NCBI GenBank assembly: GCA_902635685.1
Contig: CACPOY010000002.1
Span: 62,001-126,000, forward strand
Direction of reading: 5' to 3'
From: an uncultured Pelagibacteraceae bacterium
GTDB lineage: Bacteria > Pseudomonadota > Alphaproteobacteria > Pelagibacterales > Pelagibacteraceae
DNA length: 64,000 nt
In this document: positions 29,994 through 42,233 of the stretch, piece by piece
Numbering within the stretch: the stretch's first letter is position 1
How the letters are laid out: every line of letters starts with the position of its first letter
Position numbers and translations under genes: made by a program
The notes under the pieces: model-generated
What the model was told of the DNA's origin: nothing
Databases searched by the model: none
What the model saw: the letters and a program-made list of their open reading frames with translations, nothing else

Positions 29994-31591
29994 GCAAGGA
30001 AAGATTATATATATTTGATACAACATTAAGAGATGGAGCACAAACTCAAGGTGTGCATTTTTCAATTGATGAAAAAGCAAAAATTGCGTATGCTCTAGAT
30101 GATCTTGGTGTAGATTACATTGAAGGAGGTTGGCCAGGTGCTAATCCATCTGATACGGAATTTTTTCAAAAAGGTTTAGATTTAAAGAACTCTACCTTTA
30201 CCGCTTTTGGAATGACAAAAAAAGCGGGACGAAGTGCTGAAAATGATCCAGGTTTGTCAGCAATTTTAAATTCTAATACTAAATCTGTTTGTTTAGTTGG
30301 AAAGTCTTGGGATTTTCATGTCGATGTTGCATTAGGAATATCTAAAGAGGAAAATTTAGAAAACATTAAAGAAACAACAAAGCATTTTGTAAAAAACAAT
30401 AAAGAGTTCATGTTTGATGCAGAACATTTCTTTGATGGCTACAAGGCAAACCCTGAATATGCTTTAGCTTGTATCAAAGCTGCTTATGATAACGGAGCTA
30501 AATGGATAGTTCTATGTGATACTAATGGCGGCACACTTCCTCATGAAGTAACTAAGATAGTAAAAGAAGTTTCTGAACACATACCTGGTGAAAATTTAGG
30601 TATTCATGCACATAATGATACTGGTAACGCTGTTGCAAACTCAATAGCAGCTGTTTTATCTGGAGCGAGACAAATTCAAGGCACTATAAATGGCTTAGGT
30701 GAAAGATGCGGTAATGCTAATTTAATGTCAATTATTCCAACTTTTTATCTTAAGAAAGAGTTATCAGATAAATTTGAAATAAGTATTAAAGAAAAAAATA
30801 TCAAACATATTACACAATGTTCAAGGTTGCTTGATGAGATACTTAATAGAAAACCAAATAAACATTTACCATATGTTGGTGCTGCAGCATTTTCACATAA
30901 AGGCGGTTTACATGTATCTGCTGTTCAAAAAGATCCTAAAACATATGAGCACATAAATCCTGAAGAAGTTGGTAATAACAGAAATATAGTTGTTTCAGAC
31001 CAGTCAGGTAAATCAAATATCCTGTCTAGATTGAAAACAATTGGAATTGATATTAAAGAAAATGATCCTAAAGTTAAAAAACTATTAGAAGAAGTTAAAG
31101 ATAGAGAATTCATTGGTTATAGTTATGATGGAGCAGATGCATCTTTTGAATTATTAGCTAGAAGAGTAATTGGAGAAATTCCAAGATATATCTCAATAAA
31201 AGAATACGACGTTTCAGTTTCAAAAAACAATCAAGATAAAATAGTTTCTAAAGCAAAAGCAAAATTAGAAGTTGATGGTGAACAAATAGTCTGTGAAGGT
31301 GAAGGTAATGGACCCGTACATGCTTTAGACAACGCTATAAGAAATAATGTTACTAAGTTAGAAAAATATTCTGAATATTTAAAAGACTTAAAACTAGTCG
31401 ACTATAAGGTAAGAATTTTAAATACAGGAACTGAAGCTACCACAAGAGTATCGATTGAAAGCACAGACTCTCAAGGAAAAAATTGGTTTACTATTGGCGT
31501 ATCTCCGAACATAATTGATGCATCATTTAAAGCTCTTATCGATAGTTTAGATTTTAAGTTATTTAAGGATAAAGCACCTGCAAGTAAATAA
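29990..31591 (+). CDS. cimA: citramalate synthase
   Basis: IFDTTLRDGAQTQGVHFSIDEKAKIAYALDDLGVDYIEGGWPGANPSDTEFF. Confidence 0.92.
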   Translation: MSKERLYIFDTTLRDGAQTQGVHFSIDEKAKIAYALDDLGVDYIEGGWPGANPSDTEFFQKGLDLKNSTFTAFGMTKKAGRSAENDPGLSAILNSNTKSVCLVGKSWDFHVDVALGISKEENLENIKETTKHFVKNNKEFMFDAEHFFDGYKANPEYALACIKAAYDNGAKWIVLCDTNGGTLPHEVTKIVKEVSEHIPGENLGIHAHNDTGNAVANSIAAVLSGARQIQGTINGLGERCGNANLMSIIPTFYLKKELSDKFEISIKEKNIKHITQCSRLLDEILNRKPNKHLPYVGAAAFSHKGGLHVSAVQKDPKTYEHINPEEVGNNRNIVVSDQSGKSNILSRLKTIGIDIKENDPKVKKLLEEVKDREFIGYSYDGADASFELLARRVIGEIPRYISIKEYDVSVSKNNQDKIVSKAKAKLEVDGEQIVCEGEGNGPVHALDNAIRNNVTKLEKYSEYLKDLKLVDYKVRILNTGTEATTRVSIESTDSQGKNWFTIGVSPNIIDASFKALIDSLDFKLFKDKAPASK

Positions 31592-32452
31592 ATGAAAATT
31601 AAGAAGTTCTCTAAGAAACCTACTGATATCGAAAGTAGGGTAGGAGCAGATCCTGTAGTTTGTTATCCAAATGATAGCATAAATAATAATCTTGAAATAT
31701 TACATGAGGCGAGAAAACATATTAAACAAATCGATGAAGTTATAGTCCCTCCAAGAGATGCTAAAACTTTTAATGTCAAATCAGGTAATTTTTTTAGAAT
31801 TGAGAGTGTTGAAGGACCACAAGTTGGAGATTTAAACTTATTTCAAGCCGATAATTTAAATGAAAAGTTTTATTCAGGAAAAACTAGAGCTCTATATGGA
31901 ACACATATTTCAGTTGGCGATAAAATGTTCAGCAGTTTTCCGTATTTAAGATCATTGGCTACAATTACGTGGGATACATTAGATTGGTATGGTTATGATA
32001 AAGATGGGGGCTCGGTTCATGATGTAATTGGTACTAGATGTGATCCTTATACGTATAAGCTAACATCAAATAACGATTACCATTATTGTTGTCATTCGAA
32101 CTTAACTAGAGCTTTAGTTAAGGAGAAAAATGTCAAATTAGATGATGCAGAAAAAATTGTACACGATGTCTTAAATGTATTTATGCTTACTGGTTTTACC
32201 AATGATACTAAACAATACTTTATGAAATCTAGCCCAGTAAGACCTGGCGACTATTTAGAATTTTTTGCAGACACAGATTTATTAGGAGCTTTATCTGCTT
32301 GCCCAGGCGGAGACTGTGGATCAGAACATTCATCTGATGTTGCAAAGTGTTATCCGTTAAAGGTTTCTATATGGGATGTTGACCAAAAATTTCTACAAGG
32401 AATTAATCCATCTAAATTGTCTAATTATAATAGAAATCACGGCATCAAATAA
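31592..32452 (+). CDS. DUF1989 / urea carboxylase-associated family protein
   Basis: GPQVGDLNLFQADNLNEKFYSGKTRALYGTHISVGDKMFS...SACPGGDCGSEHSSDVAKCYPL. Confidence 0.78.
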   Translation: MKIKKFSKKPTDIESRVGADPVVCYPNDSINNNLEILHEARKHIKQIDEVIVPPRDAKTFNVKSGNFFRIESVEGPQVGDLNLFQADNLNEKFYSGKTRALYGTHISVGDKMFSSFPYLRSLATITWDTLDWYGYDKDGGSVHDVIGTRCDPYTYKLTSNNDYHYCCHSNLTRALVKEKNVKLDDAEKIVHDVLNVFMLTGFTNDTKQYFMKSSPVRPGDYLEFFADTDLLGALSACPGGDCGSEHSSDVAKCYPLKVSIWDVDQKFLQGINPSKLSNYNRNHGIK

Positions 32453-33166
32453 ATGAACAAAAATAAAGTTACATTTATTTTACACAAACCACAGCTTTCA
32501 GAAAATATTGGTGCTTGCGCAAGAGCATTAAAGAATTTTAATTTTCAAAAACTCTATCTGATTGATCCAAAACCTATTTTTCCTAATGATAAGATATTAG
32601 CGACATCCGTTGGGGCGAAAGATATTATAAAAAAAAGTAAAGTGTTTAATAATTTAGAAAGTTCCTTAGGAAATATCGATATATTGATTGCTACATCTGC
32701 AAGATTTAGAAATAAAAATGTGAAACATATTAATCTTGAGGGTTTAAAAAAAATAGATTTTAGAAAAAAAATTGGATTTTTATTTGGCTCAGAAGCATCA
32801 GGTTTATCAAATAAAGAAGTTAGTTATGCAAATTACACTTTACAAATTCCAACAAATATTAATTTTAAATCTTTGAATTTATCTCACAGCCTTATTATCA
32901 TTGCACAATTTATATCAAGTTTTTTAAGCTCTAAATCAAACCAGTTTAAAAAATCCGAAAAGGTAAAGAAAGCCAAAAAAAAAGAAATTCAATCTATGAT
33001 TAATTTATGTCTAAATAATCTCAACGAAATAAACTTTTTTAAACCAAAAGAAAAAAAACCTGTAATGCTTGAGAATTTAAGAAATATTTTTTATAGAATG
33101 GAACTTTCAGATAAAGAAACTCGTATTTTATCAAGTGTATTTGCAAGTCTTGGTAAAAAACGCTGA
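32453..33166 (+). CDS. SpoU/TrmJ-family RNA methyltransferase
   Basis: ILHKPQLSENIGACARALKNF...IGFLFGSEASGLSNKEVSYANYTLQIPTN...SLNLSHSLII. Confidence 0.9.
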   Translation: MNKNKVTFILHKPQLSENIGACARALKNFNFQKLYLIDPKPIFPNDKILATSVGAKDIIKKSKVFNNLESSLGNIDILIATSARFRNKNVKHINLEGLKKIDFRKKIGFLFGSEASGLSNKEVSYANYTLQIPTNINFKSLNLSHSLIIIAQFISSFLSSKSNQFKKSEKVKKAKKKEIQSMINLCLNNLNEINFFKPKEKKPVMLENLRNIFYRMELSDKETRILSSVFASLGKKR

Positions 33167-33206
33167 TTGACAAAATAATGAGTAAGTTTATAAAACCTTT
33201 TACTAA

Positions 33207-33824
33207 ATGACAAAAAGATTAAACTCTAAACATAAAATTGATAGAAGATTAAAAGTTAACTTATGGGGAAGACCCAAAAGTCCATTTAACACAAGAGCAT
33301 ATGGCCCAGGTCAACATGGTCAAACAAAAACTTCTAAGCCCTCAGATTATGGAATTCAATTACAAGCTAAACAAAAACTTAAAGCGTATTATGGAAATAT
33401 TAACGAGAGACAATTTAGAAATATTTATAAAAAAGCAAGCATGCAAAGAGGTGATACTGGTGAAAATTTAATAGGTTTATTAGAAAGAAGATTAGATGCA
33501 ATTATTTATAGAGCAAAATTTGCAACCACTATTTTTTCTGCGAGACAACTAATTAATCACGGACATGTTAAGGTCAATGGTAAGAGAGTAAACATTTCTA
33601 GTTACTTAGTAAAAGAGGAAGACTCAATTGAGATTAAGGACAAATCAAAACAGCTAGCTATTATAGATATAGCTATGGCAAATAAAGAAAGAGAAATCCC
33701 AGAGTATATTCAAATGGATGAAAAAAATAAAAAACTTAAATTTGTAAGAGTTCCTAAGTTTGAAGAGGTTCCTTATCCAATTGTCATGGAGCCAAATTTA
33801 GTAATTGAGTATTACTCTAGATAA
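33207..33824 (+). CDS. rpsD: 30S ribosomal protein S4
   Basis: [27 protein letters not shown]...[17 protein letters not shown]4 domain. Confidence 0.98.
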   Translation: MTKRLNSKHKIDRRLKVNLWGRPKSPFNTRAYGPGQHGQTKTSKPSDYGIQLQAKQKLKAYYGNINERQFRNIYKKASMQRGDTGENLIGLLERRLDAIIYRAKFATTIFSARQLINHGHVKVNGKRVNISSYLVKEEDSIEIKDKSKQLAIIDIAMANKEREIPEYIQMDEKNKKLKFVRVPKFEEVPYPIVMEPNLVIEYYSR

Positions 33825-33826
33825 AA

Positions 33827-34159
33827 TTATTTTTTGTAATTAATACCTTTGTCATCGAAAGTTTTTTTTAGCTCACCATTTTCAAACATTTCTTTAACAA
33901 TATCACATCCTCCAACAAATTCTTTTTTTACATATAGTTGAGGAATAGTCGGCCAATCACTGAAAACTTTAATTCCCTCTCTAATTTTTTGATCCTCTAG
34001 AACATTTATACCTTTATAATTTACATCAAGAATTTTGAGTATATTAGCAACTGCCATCGAAAATCCACATTGAGGAGCATCGGGTGTTCCTTTCATGAAC
34101 AAACAAACCTCATTATTGTCTATGTGATTTTGTATTAAAGATTTTACTTGTTCATCCAT
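33827..34159 (-). CDS. grxD: monothiol glutaredoxin, Grx4 family
   Basis: VCLFMKGTPDAPQCGFSMAVANIL (CGFS), WPTIPQLYVKKEFVGGCDIVKEM. Confidence 0.96.
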   Translation of the reverse strand: MDEQVKSLIQNHIDNNEVCLFMKGTPDAPQCGFSMAVANILKILDVNYKGINVLEDQKIREGIKVFSDWPTIPQLYVKKEFVGGCDIVKEMFENGELKKTFDDKGINYKK

Positions 34160-34389
34160 TATTGTTCCTTTGTTTTGAGGGCTAAAGCGTGCAATTCATT
34201 TCCCATTTTACCTTTAAGAGAGTTATATACCATTTTGTGTTGTTCAATTTTACTTTTACCAGAAAATTTTGACGAAGTAACTGTTGCTGAATAATGATTA
34301 CCATCACCAGCCAAATCTTGTATTTCAACAGTGGCATCCGAGAATGCTTCTTTTATTAATCTTTCAATTTCTTTTAAATCCATTGCCAT
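34159..34389 (-). CDS. BolA family protein
   Basis: IERLIKEAFSDATVEIQDLAGDGNHYSATVTSSKFSGKSKIEQHKMVYNSL; next to grxD. Confidence 0.94.
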   Translation of the reverse strand: MAMDLKEIERLIKEAFSDATVEIQDLAGDGNHYSATVTSSKFSGKSKIEQHKMVYNSLKGKMGNELHALALKTKEQ

Positions 34390-34393
34390 TTTA

Positions 34394-36583
34394 TTATCTC
34401 ATATAATCTTTTAACCAATTATTATTGTATGACTTTAATTCGTCAACTGGAACAATTGTCTTTTCATTAAAACTTACTGATTTTCCAACTAATGTTCCAA
34501 TTTCATCATAATGAACTGCATTTTTTTCTAAAATACTAGTTACCTTTTTTATATCAGATTTTGAAATTTCTATAATGTATCTGCCTTGGTCTTCACTAAA
34601 AAAGTATTCAAATTCACTTAATAACGAATCAGGTTTTTTTATCTCTATCCCTACATTTCCTTCAATACACATTTTCGAGACGCCCATTAAAATTCCTCCT
34701 AAAGATACATCATGTGCACTTTTAATATAATTATCCTCAATTAGTTTTAAGATAGTTTCCCCGTTATTTTTTTCATTAAATAAGTTTATCTCTGGAGGTG
34801 GGCCATTTTTTTCATCTAAAATTGTTCTAGCAAATAAACTTTGATCTAAATGACCTTCTGTTTTACCTATGACCAAAACCAGATTTCCCTCACTTTTAAA
34901 ATTCATCGTAATCATTTTAGTGTAATCTTTTATTAATCCCACTCCACCTATTACAGGAGTTGGTTTAATTCCAATTTCCTTAGTTTGGTTGTAAAAAGAA
35001 ACATTTCCTGAGACCACAGGAAAAGCTAAGTATTTTGATGCTTCGCCAATACCCTCAACGCATTCGACAAACTCACCCATATTTTCCTCTTTTTCAGGGC
35101 TTCCAAAATTAAGACAATTTGTAATTGCCACAGGTTTAGCACCAACAGAAATTAAGTTTCTCCAACTTTCGCACACTATTTGTTTTCCACCAGTAAGTGG
35201 ATGAGCCCAACAATAAACTGCAGAAGAGTCTACAGCTGCGGCTATAGCTTTGTTTGTTCCATGAACCCTAACAACACCAGAATTACCCCCAGGTTTTTGA
35301 ATTGTATCACCCATTACAGTGTGATCATATTGTTCCCATATCCATTTTTTGCTACATACATTTGGATTTGATATCATCTTTTTTAAAACGTCTAAAATCT
35401 TTAAATTTTTAAGGTCTTTTTTTTGAATTTTATTTTTTTTTGGTAATTTTGTTTTTTTCCATTTTCGATCATACATTGGGGAATTTTCTACTAGTATATT
35501 AATAGGTATTTTTGCTACTTGTTCTGAATTAAAAAATAGTTCTATATTTTTTGTATCTGTAGTCTTTCCAATGATTGCAAAATCTAAACCCCATTTATCA
35601 AATATCTTTTTGGCTAAATTTTCTTTCCCATTTTCTAATACAATCAACATTCTTTCCTGGCTTTCAGATAACATAATTTCATATGGAGTCATTTTGGTTT
35701 CTCTACACGGAACTTTATCTAAATTAATTTCAATTCCTAATTTACCCTTAGAGGCCATTTCAATACTAGATGATGTCAATCCAGCAGCGCCCATGTCTTG
35801 AATAGCTATTATAGAGTCTCCCGCCATTAGTTCTAAACAAGCTTCTAATAAAAGCTTTTCTGTGAAGGGATCACCTACTTGTACGGTAGGTTTTTTTTCC
35901 TCAATTTTATCATCAAAGCTAGCTGATGCCATACTAGCACCATGAATTCCATCTCTTCCAGTTTTTGAACCGACATATATCACAGGTTTATTAAGACCCG
36001 CTGCCTTAGAATAAAAAATTTTGTTTTTTTTAACTAATCCTAAAGTCATCGCATTAACTAAAATGTTTCCATTATAAGATCTATCAAAACAAGTTTGACC
36101 TCCAATAGTAGGAACACCTATGCAATTACCATATCCCCCTATTCCATGAACCACACCTCTTAATAAGTTTTTGGTTTTTTTATGTTGTGTAGATCCAAAG
36201 TGAATAGAGTTTAAGTTTGCTATTGGTCTTGCTCCCATTGTAAACACATCTCTCATTATTCCACCTACTCCAGTTGCTGCTCCTTGATAAGGTTCAATGA
36301 AAGAGGGGTGATTATGACTTTCAATTTTAAAAACAATTGCATCTCCATCTTCAATGTCAATTACCCCAGCATTTTCTCCAGGTCCCTGAATAACTTTTTT
36401 TCCTTTAGTGGGTAATTTCTTCAAATGAAGTCTAGAAGACTTATACGAGCAATGCTCGTTCCACATGGCTGAAAATATGCCAAGCTCTGTAAGATTGGGA
36501 GTTCTTTTAAGTAATTCACAAATAAGTTTGTATTCTTCAACTTTAAGTCCATGTTCTACTGCTAATTTTTCATTTACTTGCAT
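34394..36583 (-). CDS. purL: phosphoribosylformylglycinamidine synthase II
   Basis: [19 protein letters not shown]...[26 protein letters not shown]. Confidence 0.97.
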   Translation of the reverse strand: MQVNEKLAVEHGLKVEEYKLICELLKRTPNLTELGIFSAMWNEHCSYKSSRLHLKKLPTKGKKVIQGPGENAGVIDIEDGDAIVFKIESHNHPSFIEPYQGAATGVGGIMRDVFTMGARPIANLNSIHFGSTQHKKTKNLLRGVVHGIGGYGNCIGVPTIGGQTCFDRSYNGNILVNAMTLGLVKKNKIFYSKAAGLNKPVIYVGSKTGRDGIHGASMASASFDDKIEEKKPTVQVGDPFTEKLLLEACLELMAGDSIIAIQDMGAAGLTSSSIEMASKGKLGIEINLDKVPCRETKMTPYEIMLSESQERMLIVLENGKENLAKKIFDKWGLDFAIIGKTTDTKNIELFFNSEQVAKIPINILVENSPMYDRKWKKTKLPKKNKIQKKDLKNLKILDVLKKMISNPNVCSKKWIWEQYDHTVMGDTIQKPGGNSGVVRVHGTNKAIAAAVDSSAVYCWAHPLTGGKQIVCESWRNLISVGAKPVAITNCLNFGSPEKEENMGEFVECVEGIGEASKYLAFPVVSGNVSFYNQTKEIGIKPTPVIGGVGLIKDYTKMITMNFKSEGNLVLVIGKTEGHLDQSLFARTILDEKNGPPPEINLFNEKNNGETILKLIEDNYIKSAHDVSLGGILMGVSKMCIEGNVGIEIKKPDSLLSEFEYFFSEDQGRYIIEISKSDIKKVTSILEKNAVHYDEIGTLVGKSVSFNEKTIVPVDELKSYNNNWLKDYMR

Positions 36584-37266
36584 TATTTAATATTATTAAG
36601 AAGGTTTTTAAAAAATAAGGAACCATCTTCACCAGATAAACAACTATCAATCATTCGCTCAGGGTGAGGCATCATTCCTAATACATTTTTTTCTTTATTT
36701 AAAATTCCAGCAATATTTTTAATTGAGCCATTTGGATTAAATTCTTCCTCTATTTTGCCATCATTATTACAATAATAGATTGCTACTTGATTATTATCTT
36801 TAATTTCTTTTAATTGGTCTTCAGTACAAAAATAGTTTCCTTCGTTGTGTGCAATGTGAAGTTTAAAAATATCTTTTTCAAGATTTTTAAAGTAGGGATT
36901 ATCTTTATTATCAAGTTTTACAAAGACGTTTTTACAAATAAATTCTAAATATTTATTTCTTAGTAAAACTCCTGGGACTAGACCAGTTTCAACTAATATT
37001 TGAAAACCGTTGCAAATACCCATTACTAAACCTCCTGATTTAGCAAAATTAATTACTGATTGCATAATTTTAGATTTAGAAGCAACACTACCACAACGTA
37101 GATAATCTCCATATGAGAAGCCACCAGGTAAAACAACCAAATCACTTTTAGGTAGTTCATTATCGTTATGCCAAATCATTTTATTTTTAAAACCAAACTT
37201 TTTTAAAGCAACATCCATATCTCTATCGCAATTTGAACCAGGAAAGGTAATTACTGATGATTTCAT
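36583..37266 (-). CDS. purQ: phosphoribosylformylglycinamidine synthase I
   Basis: [49 protein letters not shown]. Confidence 0.97.
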   Translation of the reverse strand: MKSSVITFPGSNCDRDMDVALKKFGFKNKMIWHNDNELPKSDLVVLPGGFSYGDYLRCGSVASKSKIMQSVINFAKSGGLVMGICNGFQILVETGLVPGVLLRNKYLEFICKNVFVKLDNKDNPYFKNLEKDIFKLHIAHNEGNYFCTEDQLKEIKDNNQVAIYYCNNDGKIEEEFNPNGSIKNIAGILNKEKNVLGMMPHPERMIDSCLSGEDGSLFFKNLLNNIK

Positions 37267-37269
37267 TAA

Positions 37270-37512
37270 TTATTGTATCTCAATAATTTTATAATTTTCA
37301 ATGACAAGATTAGCCAAAAGTTTCTCACACATATCTTCTACAATCTCTTTAGCTTTTTTTGGATCATTTTCGTTAACATCAATTTCAAAATATTTTCCTT
37401 GTCTGACCTCATTAACATTTTTAAAATTCATACCTTCCAAAGTTTGATGTATTACTTTTCCTTGAGGATCTAAAACATCTTTTTTTAATGTTATTATTGC
37501 TGATATTTTCAT
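37270..37512 (-). CDS. purS: phosphoribosylformylglycinamidine synthase PurS subunit
   Basis: [39 protein letters not shown]; between purQ and purC. Confidence 0.95.
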   Translation of the reverse strand: MKISAIITLKKDVLDPQGKVIHQTLEGMNFKNVNEVRQGKYFEIDVNENDPKKAKEIVEDMCEKLLANLVIENYKIIEIQ

Positions 37513-38294
37513 TTATTTTTTTTCTTTATGGATGATAATTTTGTTACATTCACAGCAGATATATTAGACTGTTCATGTAATATCCCTAATCTTTTAGCAA
37601 CTTCAGTGTAAGCAGGTATTAATCCTCCTAAATCTTTTCTAAATCTATCTTTATCGAGTTTTTTATCAGTTATTGAATCCCACAATCTACAAGTGTCTGG
37701 ACTTATTTCATCAGCTAGAATTATTTCATTTTTTCCATTAATTTTTATTCTTCCAAATTCTAATTTGAAATCAATAAGGTTAATACCAACCCCTCTAAAC
37801 ATACCAATCATGAAATCGTTTATTCTTAGTATCATTTTTTTAACTTTATCTATTTCTTTTTTTGTTGCCCATTCAAAAGCATAAATATGCTCTTCAGCTA
37901 TCAATGGATCTCCAAGTTTGTCGTCTTTCAAGCAATACTCAATTAAAGGTTCTTTGAGAACAGTTCCATCTTCTATACCAAGTCTTTTGGTTAACGAACC
38001 AGTAGCAACATTTCTGACAACAAATTCGATTGGTAAAATTTCAACCAACTTTATTACTTGTTCACGCATATTCAATCTTTTGACTAAATGATTTTTAATT
38101 CCTATTCGTGAGAGATTTGAGAGAATATGTTCTGAAATTCTATTATTTAAAACTCCTTTTCCCTCAATTGTAGATTTTTTTTGGTTATTAAACGCAGTAG
38201 CGTCATCTTTAAAATATTGTATCACCAAATTCTTATCTTGGGTTGCATAAATAATCTTTGCTTTACCCTCGTATAATTTTTTTCCTTTTTTCAT
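37509..38294 (-). CDS. purC: SAICAR synthase
   Basis: [30 protein letters not shown]...[17 protein letters not shown]...[14 protein letters not shown]. Confidence 0.97.
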   Translation of the reverse strand: MKKGKKLYEGKAKIIYATQDKNLVIQYFKDDATAFNNQKKSTIEGKGVLNNRISEHILSNLSRIGIKNHLVKRLNMREQVIKLVEILPIEFVVRNVATGSLTKRLGIEDGTVLKEPLIEYCLKDDKLGDPLIAEEHIYAFEWATKKEIDKVKKMILRINDFMIGMFRGVGINLIDFKLEFGRIKINGKNEIILADEISPDTCRLWDSITDKKLDKDRFRKDLGGLIPAYTEVAKRLGILHEQSNISAVNVTKLSSIKKKNK

Positions 38295-39586
38295 TATTTA
38301 AAAACTCTTCTAAAAATTAAATTTATATTTTTAAAATGCTTAGAGTAGCTAAAAATAGATCTCAATCTTTTTGATGAGATTTTACTTGTTATATATTTAT
38401 CGGATTGAATAGCTTCATACAAATTTAGATTTTCAGAAAAACATCTTTTTGAATATGTTTGAACCATTTTATAAGATTTTTCTCTAGTTAAACCAGTTTT
38501 CGTAAGCTCAAGCATCAATTCTTGAGAAAAAATTAAACCTTTTGTGATATTTAAATTCTCAAGCATTTTATTTGGATAAACAACCATATTGTCTAAAATA
38601 TTTGCCAATCTAACCAACGCAAAATCTAGAGTGATGTTGGCATCTGGGCCAATATTTCTCTCTACACTTGAGTGAGAAATATCTCTTTCATGCCATAAAG
38701 CTATATTTTCTAACGCAGGAACAACTGCGCTTCTAATCATTCTTGCAAGACCTGTTAAATTTTCACTCAAGATTGGATTTTTTTTATGAGGCATAGCAGA
38801 AGAACCTTTTTGATTTTTTGAAAAAAATTCTTGCAACTCATAAACTTCTGTTCTTTGAAGATGTCTTATTTCAGTAGCAGCTCGCTCTATCGAACCAGCT
38901 ATGATTCCTAAAACTGAAAAATAAAAAGCATGTCTATCCCTGGGGATCACTTGAGTTGAAATTGGCTCAATTTTTAGATTAAGTTTTTTGGCAACATGTT
39001 TTTCAACATTTGGATGAATGTTTGCAAAAGTTCCTACAGCCCCCGATATTGCACATGTTGATACTTCATCTATTGCACTTATTAATCTTTTTTTATTTCT
39101 TTTAAATTCCTCATAAAAAGATGCAAGTTTTAAACCAAATGTAATTGGTTCAGCATGGATTCCATGACTTCTTCCCATACAAGGTGTGAATTTGTATTTT
39201 TTCGCTTGTTTTTTTAAAACTTTTAAAATTTGGTCTAGGTCTTTAAGGATTACTTTTCCTGATTGGACTAGTTGAATATTATAACTTGTATCTAAAACAT
39301 CAGATGAAGTCATGCCTTGATGAAGATATCTTGCTTTAATTCCTGCTTTTTCAGTAACCGAAGTTAAAAAAGCAATTACATCATGTTTTACTTGATTTTC
39401 AATTTGATGAATTCTTTTGACATTAATTCTTGCTTTTTTCCTGACAACTGATGATACACCTTTTGGTATTTGACCTAGCTTTTCCATCGCTTGAGCTGCC
39501 GCAATTTCAACATCTAGCCAGATTTTATATTTATTCTCCTCTGACCAAATATCAGTGAGTTCTTTTCTTGAGTATCTTTTTATCAT
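38294..39586 (-). CDS. purB: adenylosuccinate lyase
   Basis: [15 protein letters not shown]...[14 protein letters not shown]...[16 protein letters not shown]...[15 protein letters not shown]. Confidence 0.97.
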   Translation of the reverse strand: MIKRYSRKELTDIWSEENKYKIWLDVEIAAAQAMEKLGQIPKGVSSVVRKKARINVKRIHQIENQVKHDVIAFLTSVTEKAGIKARYLHQGMTSSDVLDTSYNIQLVQSGKVILKDLDQILKVLKKQAKKYKFTPCMGRSHGIHAEPITFGLKLASFYEEFKRNKKRLISAIDEVSTCAISGAVGTFANIHPNVEKHVAKKLNLKIEPISTQVIPRDRHAFYFSVLGIIAGSIERAATEIRHLQRTEVYELQEFFSKNQKGSSAMPHKKNPILSENLTGLARMIRSAVVPALENIALWHERDISHSSVERNIGPDANITLDFALVRLANILDNMVVYPNKMLENLNITKGLIFSQELMLELTKTGLTREKSYKMVQTYSKRCFSENLNLYEAIQSDKYITSKISSKRLRSIFSYSKHFKNINLIFRRVFK

Positions 39587-39589
39587 TAA

Positions 39590-40363
39590 TTATAAGTATG
39601 GAGGCTTTAAATAACCTTTAGCAGATTCTGTAAAGATTTCATAACCATTTTCTGTAATTCCTACTGTATGTTCAAATTGTGCAGATAAAGATTTATCTTT
39701 AGTAACTGCAGTCCAACCATCATTGAGTAATTTTGTATCAAATTTACCTTCGTTAATCATAGGTTCTATTGTAAAAGTCATTCCAGGCTTTAACTCCATA
39801 CCAGTGTTTTTTTTGCCATAGTGTAAAACATTTGGTGGCTCATGAAAAACAGAACCAATTCCGTGTCCACAAAAATCTCTTACCACAGAAAAACCTTTTT
39901 CCTCAACATTCGATTGAATTTCGTAACCTATGTCTCCCATCTTAATTCCGGGTTTTAAAATTTTAATAGCCTTCATCATTGACTCGTAAGTTGCATTAAT
40001 AAGATTGTTTAACTTTACAGAAGTATTTCCAATGCAAAACATTCTGCTTGTATCCCCATAGTAATCATTAACTATAGCTGTTACATCAACATTCACTGCA
40101 TCGCCTTCTTCTAAAATTCTATCCTCTGAAGGTATACCATGACAAACAACATGATTAAGAGATGTACATAATGATTTAGTAAATCCTCGATAGTATTGAG
40201 GAGCAGAGTAACCACCGTTGTCTCTTATGAACTCGTATCCAAGTTTATCAATATGTGCTGTTGAAATACCTTCTTTGATATTTTCTGTAAGCATGTCAAG
40301 TGTTTGAGCAGCAAGCTTTCCAGCAACCCTCATCTTTTCAAACTTTTCTGAATAATCAGCCAT
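39590..40363 (-). CDS. map: methionine aminopeptidase type I
   Basis: GGYSAPQYYRGFTKSLCTSLNHVVCHGIPS...DVTAIVNDYYGDTSRMF...GHGIGSVFHEPP. Confidence 0.97.
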   Translation of the reverse strand: MADYSEKFEKMRVAGKLAAQTLDMLTENIKEGISTAHIDKLGYEFIRDNGGYSAPQYYRGFTKSLCTSLNHVVCHGIPSEDRILEEGDAVNVDVTAIVNDYYGDTSRMFCIGNTSVKLNNLINATYESMMKAIKILKPGIKMGDIGYEIQSNVEEKGFSVVRDFCGHGIGSVFHEPPNVLHYGKKNTGMELKPGMTFTIEPMINEGKFDTKLLNDGWTAVTKDKSLSAQFEHTVGITENGYEIFTESAKGYLKPPYL

Positions 40364-41054
40364 TAATAATTTTTAATTTTTTTTCTATTAAAATTTCTTT
40401 TGAGTTAATTTTACACCTATAAGCTAAAAAATTAACACCTGCTTTTTTAGCTTTCAAATAATTCTTATGATATTCATTATCAATATCTTCAGCTATTTTA
40501 AAATATTCCATATTTTGAATTTGAACCAGGAATATTAAATATGTTTTATACCCTTTTTTTATGGCATCAATAAGGGTAAGAAGATGTTTAGAGCCTCTTG
40601 TTGTAATTGCATCAGGAAATTCAGCAGTTTTTTTATCTCTAAAAAGGGTTACATTTTTTACCTCAATAAAGCTTTTTTGCTTATTTTTTTCGACTAAGAA
40701 ATCAAACCTAGTTTCTTTATTATAAAAAACCTCAGACTTAATTGAGTCATTTTTATTCAATTCTTTAATTAAATTATTGGACAATCCATGATTTACAATC
40801 TTATTAGCCATATGAGTATTAACTCCAACTAAATTATTTTTAGCTTTAATAATTTCTAAGCCGTATTTTAATTTTCTTTTTGGATCGTCATTTTTTAGTA
40901 AATAAACCTCATTACCTTCATCAAGAAGGCCTTTCATAGAGCCAGTATTTGGACAATGAGCCGTAACAATTTCTTTATTTAATTGCACATCAACAAAAAA
41001 ACGCTTGTATCTTTTGATTAGTTTACCTTTTAATAAAGACTTGGTAAATTTCAT
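40356..41054 (-). CDS. sfsA: sugar fermentation stimulation protein homolog
   Basis: GKLIKRYKRFFVDVQLNKEIVTAHCPNTGSMKGLLDEGNEVYL...IEVKNVTL; start at 41054 (MKFTKSLL) preferred, since 41090 overlaps the divergent gene. Confidence 0.92.
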   Translation of the reverse strand: MKFTKSLLKGKLIKRYKRFFVDVQLNKEIVTAHCPNTGSMKGLLDEGNEVYLLKNDDPKRKLKYGLEIIKAKNNLVGVNTHMANKIVNHGLSNNLIKELNKNDSIKSEVFYNKETRFDFLVEKNKQKSFIEVKNVTLFRDKKTAEFPDAITTRGSKHLLTLIDAIKKGYKTYLIFLVQIQNMEYFKIAEDIDNEYHKNYLKAKKAGVNFLAYRCKINSKEILIEKKLKIING

Positions 41055-41074
41055 TTTCAAATTATACATATAAA

Positions 41075-41824
41075 ATGACAAAAAACACAAAAGTAAATGC
41101 TGCTATCCTAATTATTGGTAATGAAATTCTTTCTGGTCGAACACAAGATACAAATACTAGTACTTTAGCAACTTGGTTAAATTCAATTGGAGTAAAAGTT
41201 AACGAGGTAAGAGTTATACCCGATGTTGAAAAAATTATTATTGATACACTTAATGTATTAAGAAATGAAAATAATTATGTTTTCACAACTGGTGGTATAG
41301 GACCTACTCACGATGATATTACCGCTGAGTCTGTGGCTAAAACTTTTGGTTTAAAATATGAAGTACATAAAGAGGCCTTTAAAATTTTAGAATCTTACTA
41401 TCAACCTGGTGAATTTAATGAAGGTAGACAAAGAATGGCTTGGATGCCTGAGAATGCTGAGTTGATCTTAAATCCAACAAGTGGTGCTCCAGGATTTAGT
41501 GTAAAAAATGTATTTTGTTTGCCAGGTGTACCCTCAATAATGAAATCTATGCTAGGCGGCTTAACAAATAAAATTGTTGGAGGTGAACCTATACTTAGTC
41601 ACACATTAAATTTTAAAACAGTAGAAAGTGAAATTGCAAAATCACTAAAACAAGTTCAAAATCAAAATCAAGATGTTGAAATTGGTAGCTACCCATTTTT
41701 TCACGCTGGAAAATTAGGAGTGTCGGTTGTTCTTAGATCTGAAAATCAATCCAAAATAGATAATTGTAGTTCTCAAATTTTAGAATTTATCAAAGAAAAA
41801 AAAATAGAAATTGTAGATCGCTAG
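41075..41824 (+). CDS. CinA/MoaB-like competence/molybdopterin-binding domain protein
   Basis: AAILIIGNEILSGRTQDTNTSTLATWLNSIGVKVNEVRVIPD...VFTTGGIGPTHDDITAESVAKTF. Confidence 0.9.
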   Translation: MTKNTKVNAAILIIGNEILSGRTQDTNTSTLATWLNSIGVKVNEVRVIPDVEKIIIDTLNVLRNENNYVFTTGGIGPTHDDITAESVAKTFGLKYEVHKEAFKILESYYQPGEFNEGRQRMAWMPENAELILNPTSGAPGFSVKNVFCLPGVPSIMKSMLGGLTNKIVGGEPILSHTLNFKTVESEIAKSLKQVQNQNQDVEIGSYPFFHAGKLGVSVVLRSENQSKIDNCSSQILEFIKEKKIEIVDR

Positions 41825-42226
41825 ATGCTTTATTTTGCTTACGGCAGTAATCTTCATCATTTTCAAATGAAAAAAAGATGTAAAGATAGCATCTTTATCA
41901 AAAAAATAAATTTGAAAGATTTCAGATTGACTTTTAGGAGCAAATACCGTGCAGCTGATATTGAGCCAAATAAAAATTCAGTTGTGCCGGGAGGATTATT
42001 CGAAATTTCTAAAAGTGATGAAAAGAAATTAGATATTTATGAAGATTTTCCAATTCTATATAAAAAATTTTATTTTAATTATAATGGAAAAAAAGTAATG
42101 ACTTATACAATGGTTGAAAAAACTCCATTTAGGTTTCCAACAGAAAGATATTTGAATGTGGTTAAGCGTGGCTACAAGGATTGTGATTTAGATAAAAAGT
42201 ATCTCGAAAAGGCATTAGTGGGTTAA
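41825..42226 (+). CDS. gamma-glutamylcyclotransferase-like protein
   Basis: MLYFAYGSNLHHFQMKKRC...GGLFEISKSDEKKLDIYEDFP. Confidence 0.82.
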   Translation: MLYFAYGSNLHHFQMKKRCKDSIFIKKINLKDFRLTFRSKYRAADIEPNKNSVVPGGLFEISKSDEKKLDIYEDFPILYKKFYFNYNGKKVMTYTMVEKTPFRFPTERYLNVVKRGYKDCDLDKKYLEKALVG

Positions 42227-42233
42227 AAAAATT

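Noticed and set aside
35180-35801. Plus-strand ORFs opposite purL (35180..35371, 35571..35801)
   Set aside because: Shadow frames of the conserved purL coding sequence.
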